Source of the DNA: Mameliella sp. CS4
GTDB taxonomy: Bacteria > Pseudomonadota > Alphaproteobacteria > Rhodobacterales > Rhodobacteraceae
Length of the DNA stretch: 64,000 nt
Direction of reading: 5' to 3'
NCBI RefSeq assembly: GCF_019392335.1
Contig: NZ_JAHXRQ010000003.1
Coordinates: 1 to 64,000, forward strand
Below, one piece after another: positions 25,719-34,306 of this stretch (positions within the stretch are counted from its first letter, which is position 1; every line of letters starts with the position of its first letter). The notes under the pieces were generated by a model that saw only the letters and a list, made by a program, of their open reading frames with translations, did not search any database and had not been told where the DNA came from. A program made the position numbers and the translations under genes.

Positions 25719-27047
25719 ATGACCCCATTGGATGATTACGGACAGGCCCTTAGCGGCGCATCGGTGCTGGTTGTCGACGACGAACCGGGCATGCGCAATT
25801 TCCTGGCCAAGACGCTGGGCCCGCGGGTCAAGACCGTGGCAGAGGCGGCCTCGGCGCGCGAGGCGACAGAGCGGCTGGACGAGGCCCAGTTCGATGTCAT
25901 CGTGGTCGACAACAAGATGCCCGGCGGCTCGGGCATCGACTGGGTGACGGAGCAGCGACGCAAGGGGCTCTATGCCGAAACCGTGCTGATCACCGCCTAT
26001 GCCGACCTTGAAACCGCCATCGCCGCGTTGCGCGCGGGCGTCAGCGATTTTGTCCTGAAACCCTTTCGCGCCAATCAGTTGATCGGTGCCGTGGCGCGCA
26101 CGCTGGACCGGGGCGCCCTGCGCCGCGACAACCGCCTGTTGCGCCATGCCCTGCAGGCCGAGGGCGAAACCCGGCTCCTGGGCCGGTCGGCGCCGATGCA
26201 GGCGGTGCGCGCCATGCTGGAGAAACTGGCGCCGCTGCCGACGCCGGTGCTGTTCACCGGCGCGACCGGCACGGGCAAGGAACTGGCCGCGCGCACCCTG
26301 CACCAGATCGGGGGGCGGTCGGACCGGCCCTTCGTGGCGGTGAACTGCGCCGCCATCGCGCCGGACCGCATTGCCGCCGAACTGTTTGGCGAGGTCGAGG
26401 GGGACCGGTTGCGCCCGGGCCTGTTCCTGCTGGCGGATGGTGGCACGCTGTTTCTCGACGAGGTGGCGCAGATGTCGGAAACCCTGCAGGCGGCGTTGCT
26501 GCGGGTGATCGAGGATCAGCGCATCCGCCCGCTCCGGGCCGAACGCGAGATCCCGCTGGATCTGCGCCTGACCTTCGCCACCAACACCGATCTTGCCAAG
26601 GCGGTCGAGGAGGGGCGCTTTCGCGAGGATCTGTACCACCGCATCAACGTGCTGCGGATCGAGATGCCCCCGCTAAGCGACCGGTCAGAGGACATCGTGG
26701 AACTGGCCGCGCTTTTCATCCAGCATTTCAGCCGGTCGCTTGGCCTGCCGGAACTGAAATTGGACGACGAGACGCTGCTGAAACTCAGCCGCTATCCCTG
26801 GCCCGGCAACGTGCGCGAGTTGCGCAATCTCGTCGAACGCTCTGTCATCCTGGGCAGCTTCCCCGAGGATTTCGCGGGCAGCGGCTCTGTCACCGGGGTG
26901 CAGGCCATCGAGAACCTCGACCTGGTGATGCAGCGCCACATCATGCACGTCCTCGAACTGTCGGGCGGCAACCGGGCCGAGGCAGCGCGGCGCCTTGGCG
27001 TCTCGCGCAAGACCGTGGATCGCAAGGTGGCCACTTGGGGGCAGTGA
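25719..27047 (+). CDS. NtrC-type response regulator lacking the GAFTGA loop
   Basis: 442 residues. Receiver domain with D20/D21, phospho-acceptor D64 (VVDNKMPGG) and K114; AAA+ domain with Walker A GATGTGKE (181-188) and Walker B GGTLFLDE (241-248); Fis-type helix-turn-helix at the end (NRAEAARRLGVSRKTVDR). The stretch between ELFG and GGTLFLDE is about 5 residues shorter than in NtrC, and GAFTGA is absent (EVEGDRLRPGLF instead). Such proteins cannot remodel sigma-54 in the usual way; Rhodobacter capsulatus NtrC, also without GAFTGA, works with the housekeeping sigma factor. Probable partner of the kinase at 9576. Confidence 0.92.
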   Translation: MTPLDDYGQALSGASVLVVDDEPGMRNFLAKTLGPRVKTVAEAASAREATERLDEAQFDVIVVDNKMPGGSGIDWVTEQRRKGLYAETVLITAYADLETAIAALRAGVSDFVLKPFRANQLIGAVARTLDRGALRRDNRLLRHALQAEGETRLLGRSAPMQAVRAMLEKLAPLPTPVLFTGATGTGKELAARTLHQIGGRSDRPFVAVNCAAIAPDRIAAELFGEVEGDRLRPGLFLLADGGTLFLDEVAQMSETLQAALLRVIEDQRIRPLRAEREIPLDLRLTFATNTDLAKAVEEGRFREDLYHRINVLRIEMPPLSDRSEDIVELAALFIQHFSRSLGLPELKLDDETLLKLSRYPWPGNVRELRNLVERSVILGSFPEDFAGSGSVTGVQAIENLDLVMQRHIMHVLELSGGNRAEAARRLGVSRKTVDRKVATWGQ

Positions 27048-27251
27048 CCCCGCTGGAATGCCCTTTCTGATAACCGCAAGATTATGCATTTTTTACAGTC
27101 GGGCTAGCGGGTCAATCTGACCTGCCAGCCCCGTCGCTTTGTTGCGCCAATGGCCAATATGTCTCGCTTTTCTTCTTGCAGGCAGGGCCTGTCTTTTCAT
27201 ACCTTCTGCACCAGATCGGGTGTTCATCCCGGAAATTTTGCAGGAGATGAC

Positions 27252-27959
27252 ATGCAGGACATGGGAGAGGCCCTTGCCGTCGCTATGACGCTTGTCCTCT
27301 CGGGCGATGGCGATCTAGTCGAGATCGTCGGCCTTTCGCTGCGTGTCAGCCTGACCGCCACCGTCGCAGCCTGTGCCATCGGCCTGCCCATCGGCGCGCT
27401 GGTCGCCACCAACCGCTTTCCGGGGCGGGGCGCCGTTCTGGTGGTGATGAACGCGCTCATGGGGCTGCCGCCGGTCGTCGTGGGGCTGATCGTCTACCTG
27501 CATCTGTCGCGGGCCGGGCCGCTTGGGTTCCTCGGGCTGCTTTACACGCCCGCCGCCATGATCATTGCCCAGACCATCCTGATCGCGCCCATTGTGGCCG
27601 CGCTGTCGCGCCAGGTGATCGAGGACATGCACGCCGAATACGCCGACCACTTCAGCTCGCTCTGTCTGACCACCCGCCAGACTGTGCAGGCGCTGCTCTG
27701 GGATGCGCGGTATGCGCTTTTGACCGTGGCGCTGGCCGGGTTCGGCCGCGCCGTGGCCGAGGTGGGCGCCGTGATGATCGTCGGCGGAAACATCGACCAC
27801 CTGACCCGTGTCATGACAACCGCCATTGCGCTGGAGACCTCAAAGGGGGACCTGCCGCTGGCCCTGGGCCTGGGCATCGTGCTGATGATCCTGGCGCTGG
27901 GGGTCAACGCCCTGGTCCACAGCCTGCGCCTGACTGCCGTGAGACAAGCCTATGCGTGA
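27252..27959 (+). CDS. tupB: tungstate ABC transporter permease TupB
   Basis: 235 residues, about five membrane helices, with the permease signature region near EYADHFSSLCLTT...GFGRAVAEVGAVMIVGGN characteristic of tungstate (TupB/WtpB-like) permeases. The ATG at 27252 is chosen because AGGAGA lies just before it; longer in-frame extensions look non-coding. The gene overlaps tupC by 8 bases. The 204-base gap before it is AT-richer and probably holds its promoter. Confidence 0.9.
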   Translation: MQDMGEALAVAMTLVLSGDGDLVEIVGLSLRVSLTATVAACAIGLPIGALVATNRFPGRGAVLVVMNALMGLPPVVVGLIVYLHLSRAGPLGFLGLLYTPAAMIIAQTILIAPIVAALSRQVIEDMHAEYADHFSSLCLTTRQTVQALLWDARYALLTVALAGFGRAVAEVGAVMIVGGNIDHLTRVMTTAIALETSKGDLPLALGLGIVLMILALGVNALVHSLRLTAVRQAYA

Positions 27960-28710
27960 AGCCATCATCCACGGACCCGAAGCTCTGACCGAGGGCGCTG
28001 TCCCGGCCTCGAACCTCTTGCCCCTGCGAGTGCGCGGTCTTTGCCTGTCCCTGGGCGGACGCCGCATCCTGAACAACCTGGATCTGGAGCTGGGACCGAC
28101 GGGCTGCACCGTCCTCCTGGGGCCGAACGGGGCGGGTAAAACGCAGTTTCTCAAGCTTTTGCATGGCCTTCTTGAGCCGGACACGGGCGAGATCGACTGG
28201 AACGGTGCAAAACCGGCGCAGATCACGTCGCGACAGGCGCTTGTGTTCCAGAAACCTGTCCTGCTGCGCCGCTCGGTCGCCGCGAATGTCGATTTCGTGC
28301 TGAAGTCGCGCAACCTGCCGCGCGCCCGCCGCAACGCGCTGCTGGACCATGTCGGCCTGGGCGACAAGGCCCGCCAGCCCGCCCGCCTGCTGTCCGGGGG
28401 AGAGGCGCAGCGCCTGGCCCTGGCCCGTGCGCTGGCCACCGAGCCGGAGGTGCTGTTCCTGGACGAACCCACCGCCAGCCTGGACCCGGCCTCTGTCAAC
28501 CGAATCGAGGAGATCGTGCTGCAGGCCGTGCGCAACGGCACCCGCGTGATCCTTGTCACCCACGACATCGGGCAGGCCCGCCGCCTTGCTGATGAGATCG
28601 TCTTTCTGCACGGCGGGCGCGTGGCCGAACAAGCCGCCGCCGACCGTTTTTTCGCAGGCCCCCGAACGCCGGCGGCCCGGGCTCATGTCTCGGGCGGCCT
28701 CGTGCTCTGA
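27952..28710 (+). CDS. tupC: tungstate ABC transporter ATPase TupC
   Basis: 252 residues. Walker A GPNGAGKT, Q-loop in LVFQKPVLLRRSV, signature LSGGEAQRLALARAL, Walker B VLFLDEPTASLD and switch His in LVTHD are all visible. It drives import of tungstate by the TupB channel in the cytoplasmic membrane. It overlaps tupB at its start and is followed after 32 bases by tupA. Confidence 0.93.
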   Translation: MREAIIHGPEALTEGAVPASNLLPLRVRGLCLSLGGRRILNNLDLELGPTGCTVLLGPNGAGKTQFLKLLHGLLEPDTGEIDWNGAKPAQITSRQALVFQKPVLLRRSVAANVDFVLKSRNLPRARRNALLDHVGLGDKARQPARLLSGGEAQRLALARALATEPEVLFLDEPTASLDPASVNRIEEIVLQAVRNGTRVILVTHDIGQARRLADEIVFLHGGRVAEQAAADRFFAGPRTPAARAHVSGGLVL

Positions 28711-28742
28711 CCTCACTCAAGACCCTACGGAGGAGATATTCC

Positions 28743-29552
28743 ATGAAACCGCTTCGTCTTGCGGCGCTGCTGTGCGCCGTGTCGCTGCCCTGTGCCGCGC
28801 TGGCCGACGACATCCTGGTGCAGTCGACCACCTCGACTGCGAACTCGGGCCTCTACGACCACCTGTTGCCGATCTTTGCCGAGGCAACGGGCATCCAGGT
28901 CAACGTGGTGGCCGTCGGCACCGGCCAGGCCATTCGCAACGCCCGCAACTGCGACGGTGACGTGCTGCTGGTCCATGCCAAGCCGGCAGAAGAGAAATTC
29001 GTGGCCGATGGGTTCGGTGCCTCGCGGACTGACTTGATGTACAACGATTTTATCATCGTCGGCCCGGCCGCCGATCCCGCCGCCGTGGCCGGTTTGGACG
29101 ATATCCAGCCGGCGCTGGAAAAGATCGCCGCGGCGCAGGCGCTGTTCGCGTCGCGCGGCGACGATTCCGGCACCCACAAGAAAGAGGTCTCGCTCTGGGC
29201 GAGCACCTCGGTCGATCCGGCCACGGCTTCGGGCGACTGGTATCGTGAAACCGGATCGGGCATGGGCGCAACGCTGAACGCGGGCATCGGTATGGGCGCT
29301 TATGTCATGACCGACCGCGCCACCTGGATCAGCTTCAAGAACAAGCAGGACTACAAGATCCTGGTCGAAGGCGATGCGGACCTGTTCAACCAGTATGGCG
29401 TTATCCCGGTTTCGGCAAAGAAATGCCCCTCGGTGAACGTCGAGGGCGCACAGGCCTTTGCGGATTGGCTTTTGTCGGATGCGGGCCAGGCGGCGATTGC
29501 CGATTATGAGGTCGACGGGCAACAACTCTTCTTCCCGAACGCCCCGGATTGA
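28743..29552 (+). CDS. tupA: tungstate-binding periplasmic protein TupA
   Basis: 269 residues with a signal peptide ending ALA near residue 21. The binding signature TTSTANSGL followed by LLPIFAEATG is that of TupA-type tungstate receptors, with VGTGQAIRNARNCDGDVLLVH. It delivers tungstate to TupBC in the periplasm. GGAGGAG precedes the ATG. Gene order is tupB-tupC-tupA rather than the common tupA-first. Parts of this protein are echoed in the cytochrome fusion at 14046. Confidence 0.93.
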   Translation: MKPLRLAALLCAVSLPCAALADDILVQSTTSTANSGLYDHLLPIFAEATGIQVNVVAVGTGQAIRNARNCDGDVLLVHAKPAEEKFVADGFGASRTDLMYNDFIIVGPAADPAAVAGLDDIQPALEKIAAAQALFASRGDDSGTHKKEVSLWASTSVDPATASGDWYRETGSGMGATLNAGIGMGAYVMTDRATWISFKNKQDYKILVEGDADLFNQYGVIPVSAKKCPSVNVEGAQAFADWLLSDAGQAAIADYEVDGQQLFFPNAPD

Positions 29553-29592
29553 TCTAGGACAATTCGGCAGGCGGCCCATATACACTAGGTCA

Positions 29593-29610
29593 ACGGGCCA
29601 GGAGGCCCGT
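29593..29610 (+). promoter_or_regulatory. hairpin occluding the ribosome site of the tungstate-type regulator
   Basis: A perfect 7-bp stem (ACGGGCC at 29593-29599, GGCCCGT at 29604-29610) with loop AGGA ends directly at the ATG at 29611. The Shine-Dalgarno AGGAGG lies in the loop and 3' arm. A GGCCC at 29574-29578 could instead pair with GGGCC 29595-29599 and free the site. This looks like translational control, but folding was judged by eye. Confidence 0.55.
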
Positions 29611-30480
29611 ATGTCCAATGACAAGACGCCTGAGTATTTCACCGTAGCCGAGCTGGCAGAGCTGCTGCGGCTGAAGGAACGCAAGATCTACGACCTCGCC
29701 GCCTCTGGCGAGGTCCCTTGTTCGCGCGCGACCGGTAAGCTGCTGTTTCCCGCGCGCGACGTCTATGCCTGGATCGCTTCGCACACCACGGGCCCGCAAG
29801 GGGCTGAGGACCGCCCGCCGATCCTGCTGGGCAGCCATGATCCGCTGCTGGACTGGGCCGTCCGCGAAAGCAGCTGCGGCCTGGCCACCTATTTCGACGG
29901 ATCCCTGGACGGGCTGGACAGGTTCAAGGCGCGCGAAGGCGTCGCCTGCGGCCTGCATGTCTACCATCCCAAGGCCGGAGACTGGAACGTACCCAGCGTC
30001 GACAAGACCCAGGACGCGGTGCTGATCGGATTTGCCCGCCGCCGTCGCGGGCTGGTGGTGCGCCCCGACGAGGCGGGGATCACCGGACTGGAGGATCTCG
30101 CCGGGCGACGATTTGCGCCGCGCCAGCCGCTTTCGGGCACCGCCAAGCTGTTCGGAGACCTGGCCGGGGAGGCCGGACTGGACCATGCAGCGCTCGATCT
30201 GGCACCTATCTCACGGACCGAGACCGAGGCCGTGCAGGCCGTGGCCCGGGGCGAGGCGGACGCGACTTTCGGACTGGAAACGCTGGCCCGGGATTTCGGC
30301 CTGCGCTTCCTGCCCCTGATCGAAGAGTTCTTTGACCTTCTGATCGACCGGCGGGAGTATTTCGAAGGGCCGGTTCAGGCGCTTCTGGATTTCTGTCGCG
30401 GCGAAGCCTTTCGCGATCAGGCCGCCCGGCTGGGGGGCTATGACCTCGCGGACCTGGGGGCCATTCGCTGGAACGCCTGA
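29611..30480 (+). CDS. tungstate-type one-component regulator (excisionase HTH plus substrate-binding domain)
   Basis: 289 residues. Residues 8-55 form a MerR/excisionase-type helix-turn-helix (FTVAELAELLRLKERKIYDL ... LLFPARDVYAWI). Residues 68-285 resemble a periplasmic-binding-protein fold (PBP-like) used in the cytoplasm as a ligand sensor, as in TunR/ModE-like regulators. It directly follows tupA by 58 bases, so it probably senses tungstate or molybdate and controls tup and perhaps fdh genes. The ATG at 29611 sits at the end of an occluding hairpin. Confidence 0.88.
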   Translation: MSNDKTPEYFTVAELAELLRLKERKIYDLAASGEVPCSRATGKLLFPARDVYAWIASHTTGPQGAEDRPPILLGSHDPLLDWAVRESSCGLATYFDGSLDGLDRFKAREGVACGLHVYHPKAGDWNVPSVDKTQDAVLIGFARRRRGLVVRPDEAGITGLEDLAGRRFAPRQPLSGTAKLFGDLAGEAGLDHAALDLAPISRTETEAVQAVARGEADATFGLETLARDFGLRFLPLIEEFFDLLIDRREYFEGPVQALLDFCRGEAFRDQAARLGGYDLADLGAIRWNA

Positions 30481-30669
30481 TGACCAGCTTGAGCTTTGCC
30501 GGATTGAAGACTGGAATCGTTTGAAAATCCACAATTGGCCTATGCGGGGCAGGGGCTCTGTATCAGATATGTGCCAAATTCTAGCAGGCTCGAAGCCCCG
30601 CAATTCTTGCGTTTCAGCGGGAATCTGTATCTAATTCGAGATACGGGATAGTTTCCCGGGGGGATAAAA

Positions 30670-31230
30670 ATGAAGAGCGATCTGACGGTCCGCCTCGCCG
30701 GGCGCCTGTCGGCGCTACGGGCTGCCCGTGGCTGGACGCTGGATCAACTCGCCGCTGCCAGCGGTGTCAGCCGCGCGGCGTTATCGCGGCTCGAGAATGC
30801 CGAGGTCAGTCCTTCGGCGGATGTTCTCTCGCGTCTTGCAGCAGCGCATGAAATGTCCCTGTCCCGCCTCTTTGCCATGATCGAGGACGGGTTTTCCGCC
30901 CATGTCACGCGCGAGGAACAGGCCGTCTGGCGCGATGGTGAGACCGGGCTGGCCAAGCGGTTCGTCTCTCCTGCGGCCTCGGCCCTGGCGGGTGAGGTGG
31001 TCGAATGCAAGATGACGCCGAATTCCGAGATGGTGCAGGAATCGCCCGAGGTTGTCGGGCAGGAGCATCACATCGTGCTCATCAGTGGCTATCTGCACGT
31101 CAGTCTGGATGGATCGGGCTATAACCTGGGCGCCGGAGACGCGCTGCGCTATCGCGAACATGGTGAAGTGCGACTGGTCACGGATCGCGGACAGGGGGCG
31201 AAATTCATGCTGGTGAGCGTCACCAGCTAA
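30670..31230 (+). CDS. XRE-family regulator with C-terminal cupin domain
   Basis: 186 residues. Residues 8-65 are a classical XRE helix-turn-helix (LDQLAAASGVSRAALSRLEN). The C-terminal 80 residues form a small cupin (HHIVLISGYLHVSLDG, YNLGAGDALRYREHG) that likely binds a small ligand or metal. It is flanked by an unrelated operon upstream and converges with sdaA. A role in amino-acid or sulfur/serine metabolism is possible but not shown. GGGGGAT precedes the start. Confidence 0.88.
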   Translation: MKSDLTVRLAGRLSALRAARGWTLDQLAAASGVSRAALSRLENAEVSPSADVLSRLAAAHEMSLSRLFAMIEDGFSAHVTREEQAVWRDGETGLAKRFVSPAASALAGEVVECKMTPNSEMVQESPEVVGQEHHIVLISGYLHVSLDGSGYNLGAGDALRYREHGEVRLVTDRGQGAKFMLVSVTS

Positions 31231-31265
31231 GCGGCGCGCCCGGACGCCCGGCCGCCGGGGCGAAA

Positions 31266-31305
31266 GGGGGCGTCATGCCAAAGGCAGGCCTTCGGCATGA
31301 CCCCC
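31266..31305. terminator. bidirectional terminator hairpin between the XRE-cupin gene and sdaA
   Basis: GGGGG plus GTCATGCC (31266-31279) can pair with GGCATGAC plus CCCCC (31294-31305), apart from one bulged base, around an internal AAGGC/GGCCTT segment. Located between convergent genes ending at 31230 and 31380. No long T run, so efficiency is uncertain. Confidence 0.55.
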
Positions 31306-31322
31306 TCGGCCTGCGGCCTTCA

Positions 31323-31351
31323 CCCCCGGGAGTATTTTCAGAGAGAAGAAG
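31323..31351 (+). repeat. intergenic repeat copy 1
   Basis: The pattern CCCCCGGGAGTATTTTC followed by AGAGAGAAGAAG. Related copies occur at 48276 (reverse orientation) and 56656. All three lie between genes, near gene 3' ends. Confidence 0.6.
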
Positions 31352-31379
31352 ACGCGCCGGATCGCCGGGTGTCTCGCTT

Positions 31380-32753
31380 TCAACAGTTCGGCACGTTCAC
31401 CGCCAACCCGCCCAGCGAGGTTTCCTTGTACTTCTCGCTCATGTCGTGGCCGGTCTGGCGCATGGTCTCGATGCAGGCATCGAGCGGCACCAGATGCGTG
31501 CCGTCGCCCCGCAAGGAGAGCGAGGCCGCCGAGACCGCCTTGATCGCGCCCAAACCGTTGCGTTCGATACAAGGCACCTGCACCAGGCCTTTGACCGGGT
31601 CGCAGGTCATGCCAAGGTGGTGTTCCAGTGCGATTTCCGCTGCGTTTTCCACCTGTTCCGGCGTGCCGCCCATGACCGCACAAAGCCCGGCCGCCGCCAT
31701 TGCGCTGGCGCTGCCGACCTCGGCCTGGCAGCCGGCCTCGGCGCCCGAAATCGAGGCATTGTATTTCACCAATCCGCCGATCGCGGCGGCGGTCAGCAGG
31801 AACTCGGGGATGCGGGCGCGCGTGGCGCCGGGCACATGGTCCAGCCAGTAGCGGATCACCGCCGGAACGACACCCGCCGCGCCATTGGTGGGCGCGGTGA
31901 CCACCTGGCCCCCGGCGGCGTTTTCCTCGTTCACCGCCATCGCGTAGACGCTCATCCAGTCGTTGATCGTGTGCGGCGCCTGCAGGTTCATGCCGCGCTC
32001 GGCCAGCAACTGGTCATGGATATTCTTGGCGCGGCGTTTCACGTTCAGCCCGCCGGGCAGGACGCCGTCCGAGGTCAGGCCCCGGTCGATGCAATCCTCC
32101 ATCACCTGCCAGATCCGCGCCACGCCCTTTTCCAGGCTGTCGGCGCAGCCGCGTGACACCTCGTTGGCGCGTTTCATGTCGGCGATGCTGCGCCCGGATT
32201 TCTTTGCCATCTCAAGCATTTCCGCGGCGGACTTGAAGGGGTGCGGGACGGGGGCGCCCTCATCCGTGTCCTTTCCGGCGGCCAGTTCCGCCTCTGTCAG
32301 GACAAAGCCGCCACCGACCGAGTAATAGACCTCTTGCAGGATCACGTCGCCCTGGGCATCCGTGGCCCGCAGGATCATCCCGTTGGCGTGGCCCGGCAGC
32401 GTCTCATCGTAGTCGAAGACCAGGTCCCTGGACGGATCGAATTGCAGCGTGGGCAAGCTGTCGGGCGTGACGCTGTGGGTTTTCGCGATTTCGGCAAGTG
32501 CGGCCTCGGCCTTTTCGTGGTCGTAGGTTTCCGGGACAAAGCCCGCCAGCCCCAGCACCGTGGCGCGGTCGGTGGCATGGCCGACGCCGGTGAAGGCCAG
32601 CGACCCGTGCAGCGAGGCGCGCAGCCCGTGCACCGCAAAGGGCGCCGCGCGCAGCTTGTCCAGAAAGCGGGCCGCCGCGACCATCGGGCCCATCGTGTGC
32701 GAGGACGATGGGCCGATCCCAACCTTGAACATCTCGAAGACCGAAAGAAACAT
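31380..32753 (-). CDS. sdaA: L-serine ammonia-lyase (iron-sulfur type)
   Basis: 457 residues, a fused alpha/beta L-serine dehydratase that converts L-serine to pyruvate and ammonia in the cytoplasm using a [4Fe-4S] cluster. Family features: SSSHTMGPM near residue 17, [36 protein letters not shown], which supply the cluster cysteines. Start ATG at 32753. The Fe-S type is oxygen-sensitive. It converges with the XRE-cupin regulator, whose control of this gene is only a possibility. Confidence 0.95.
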   Translation of the reverse strand: MFLSVFEMFKVGIGPSSSHTMGPMVAAARFLDKLRAAPFAVHGLRASLHGSLAFTGVGHATDRATVLGLAGFVPETYDHEKAEAALAEIAKTHSVTPDSLPTLQFDPSRDLVFDYDETLPGHANGMILRATDAQGDVILQEVYYSVGGGFVLTEAELAAGKDTDEGAPVPHPFKSAAEMLEMAKKSGRSIADMKRANEVSRGCADSLEKGVARIWQVMEDCIDRGLTSDGVLPGGLNVKRRAKNIHDQLLAERGMNLQAPHTINDWMSVYAMAVNEENAAGGQVVTAPTNGAAGVVPAVIRYWLDHVPGATRARIPEFLLTAAAIGGLVKYNASISGAEAGCQAEVGSASAMAAAGLCAVMGGTPEQVENAAEIALEHHLGMTCDPVKGLVQVPCIERNGLGAIKAVSAASLSLRGDGTHLVPLDACIETMRQTGHDMSEKYKETSLGGLAVNVPNC

Positions 32754-32983
32754 CTGCGCTCCCTTTATTCTTGTGCCTCATGTAGCGCAGCGCCCTGGCC
32801 ATGCCGCCGCCGAAAACGACATGACGTCTGCCAAAGGCGCGCTTGTCACCGGGTCGTTCACGGCACCGTGAACGGCTTGTGACGGTCCGGGGCGAAACTT
32901 TCGCCAGCCTGTCGCGTGACTCCGATCAGCCGCACCAGAGAGGTGCCGCTCTGAAACGACAGAGAAACAGGAAGGACGACCAA

Positions 32984-33550
32984 ATGAAACCCCTCAAGAC
33001 TTTTGCAGCCATTGCCCTTGTGACCGTGTCCGGCGCCGCTTTTGCGGCCAGCCATTCCGATACCGGCAACCCGATGGTCGGCGGCGCCGCGATGTTCCCG
33101 GACAAGACGATCGTTGAAAATGCCGTGAACTCGGCCGATCACGAAACCCTCGTCGCGGCGGTCAAGGCAGCCGGCCTTGTCGACACGCTGTCCGGTGAAG
33201 GCCCCTTCACCGTCTTTGCCCCGACCGATGACGCCTTTGCCATGATCAAGCCGGAAAGCCTGAACGCTTTGCTGCAGCCCGAGGCCAAGGACCAGCTGAC
33301 CACGATCCTGACCTGTCACGTCGTGGCGGCGAATGCGATGTCCGATGCCATTGCGGGCATGATTGCCGATGACGGCGGCATGCACCCGGTCCCCACGGTG
33401 GGCGGCTGCACGCTGCAAGCCAAGATGGACGGGGACGAGATCACGCTGACCGATGAGAACGGGCGCACCGCGACCGTGACCATCGCCGACGTCAAGCAGT
33501 CGAACGGCGTGATCCACGTCATCGACCGCGTCCTGCTGCCCAAGCAGTAA
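32984..33550 (+). CDS. fasciclin (FAS1) domain secreted protein
   Basis: 188 residues with a signal peptide (MKPLKTFAAIALVTVSGAAFA). One FAS1 domain occupies most of the mature part: TIVENAVNSADHETLVAAV, GPFTVFAPTDDAF and the end GVIHVIDRVLLP. FAS1 proteins are adhesion-type modules, surface or periplasmic. GGAAGGACGAC precedes the ATG. A 45-base inverted repeat region follows (33558-33602), perhaps a terminator. Confidence 0.93.
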   Translation: MKPLKTFAAIALVTVSGAAFAASHSDTGNPMVGGAAMFPDKTIVENAVNSADHETLVAAVKAAGLVDTLSGEGPFTVFAPTDDAFAMIKPESLNALLQPEAKDQLTTILTCHVVAANAMSDAIAGMIADDGGMHPVPTVGGCTLQAKMDGDEITLTDENGRTATVTIADVKQSNGVIHVIDRVLLPKQ

Positions 33551-33668
33551 ACCGATCAATTGCGCGCGGCAATGTAACCCCCAGTTCGTGCCTCGCGCAA
33601 TTGTGCGCATCCCGAGCTTGCCCCCGCAGGCCGGGGTGCGCATCCTTTCCCCGAAAGAGGAGGCCCCG

Positions 33669-34133
33669 ATGAAACGACGCAACTTTATCGCTGCCGGGGC
33701 TGTGCTGCCGTTCTTTACGCGCAGCGCCCTGGCCGCCGATGGCAATTTCGAAATCACCCGCAGCAAGGCGGAATGGCGCGCCATGCTGAGCGACGCGGAA
33801 TACCGCGTCATGCGCGAGGAGGGGACGGAACGGGCCTTTACCTCGCCGCTGAACGACGAAAAGCGGAAAGGGACCTTCCTGTGCAAGGGCTGTGACCTGC
33901 CGCTCTATGCCTCGGAAACCAAGTTCGACAGCGGCACCGGCTGGCCGTCGTTCTACCGGGCCCTGCCCAACGCGGTTGAAACCAAACCCGACCGCAAGCT
34001 GTTCGTCACCCGCACCGAATGCCATTGCCGCCGCTGCGGATCGCACCTGGGGCATATCTTTGACGATGGTCCGCCGCCCACGGGCAAACGCCACTGTATC
34101 AACGGTGTCAGCCTGACCTTCCGCCCGGCCTGA
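33669..34133 (+). CDS. msrB: exported peptide methionine-R-sulfoxide reductase
   Basis: 154 residues. The N-terminus (MKRRNFIAAGAVLPFF) looks like a Tat leader ending ALA near residue 22, unlike most cytoplasmic MsrB proteins. The MsrB body shows zinc-type pairs CKGC and CRRC, the SGTGWPSFYRAL motif, SHLGHIFDDGP, and the active-site Cys in RHCINGVSLTF. It should repair oxidised methionines of periplasmic proteins. AGGAGG lies upstream of the chosen ATG. Confidence 0.92.
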   Translation: MKRRNFIAAGAVLPFFTRSALAADGNFEITRSKAEWRAMLSDAEYRVMREEGTERAFTSPLNDEKRKGTFLCKGCDLPLYASETKFDSGTGWPSFYRALPNAVETKPDRKLFVTRTECHCRRCGSHLGHIFDDGPPPTGKRHCINGVSLTFRPA

Positions 34134-34156
34134 CCGGCGCAGCGCCAAGACAAGAA

Positions 34157-34200
34157 AAACGGGCGTGTGGCTGGACTAAGGCCTCGCGCCCGTTTCCTTT
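34157..34200. terminator. bidirectional terminator between msrB and the protease gene
   Basis: AAACGGGCG (34157-34165) pairs perfectly with CGCCCGTTT (34187-34195), flanked by an A run upstream and T-rich DNA downstream, between convergent genes. Confidence 0.75.
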
Positions 34201-34306
34201 GCCGGGTCAAACGGGTCGAAAGATTGCCCGAAGCCGACGTTCGGTCGCGTCAGATCGCCCGTCCAGGGATTTGCGCAAATCTATGGGCGTCTTCTGACAC
34301 CGATGC

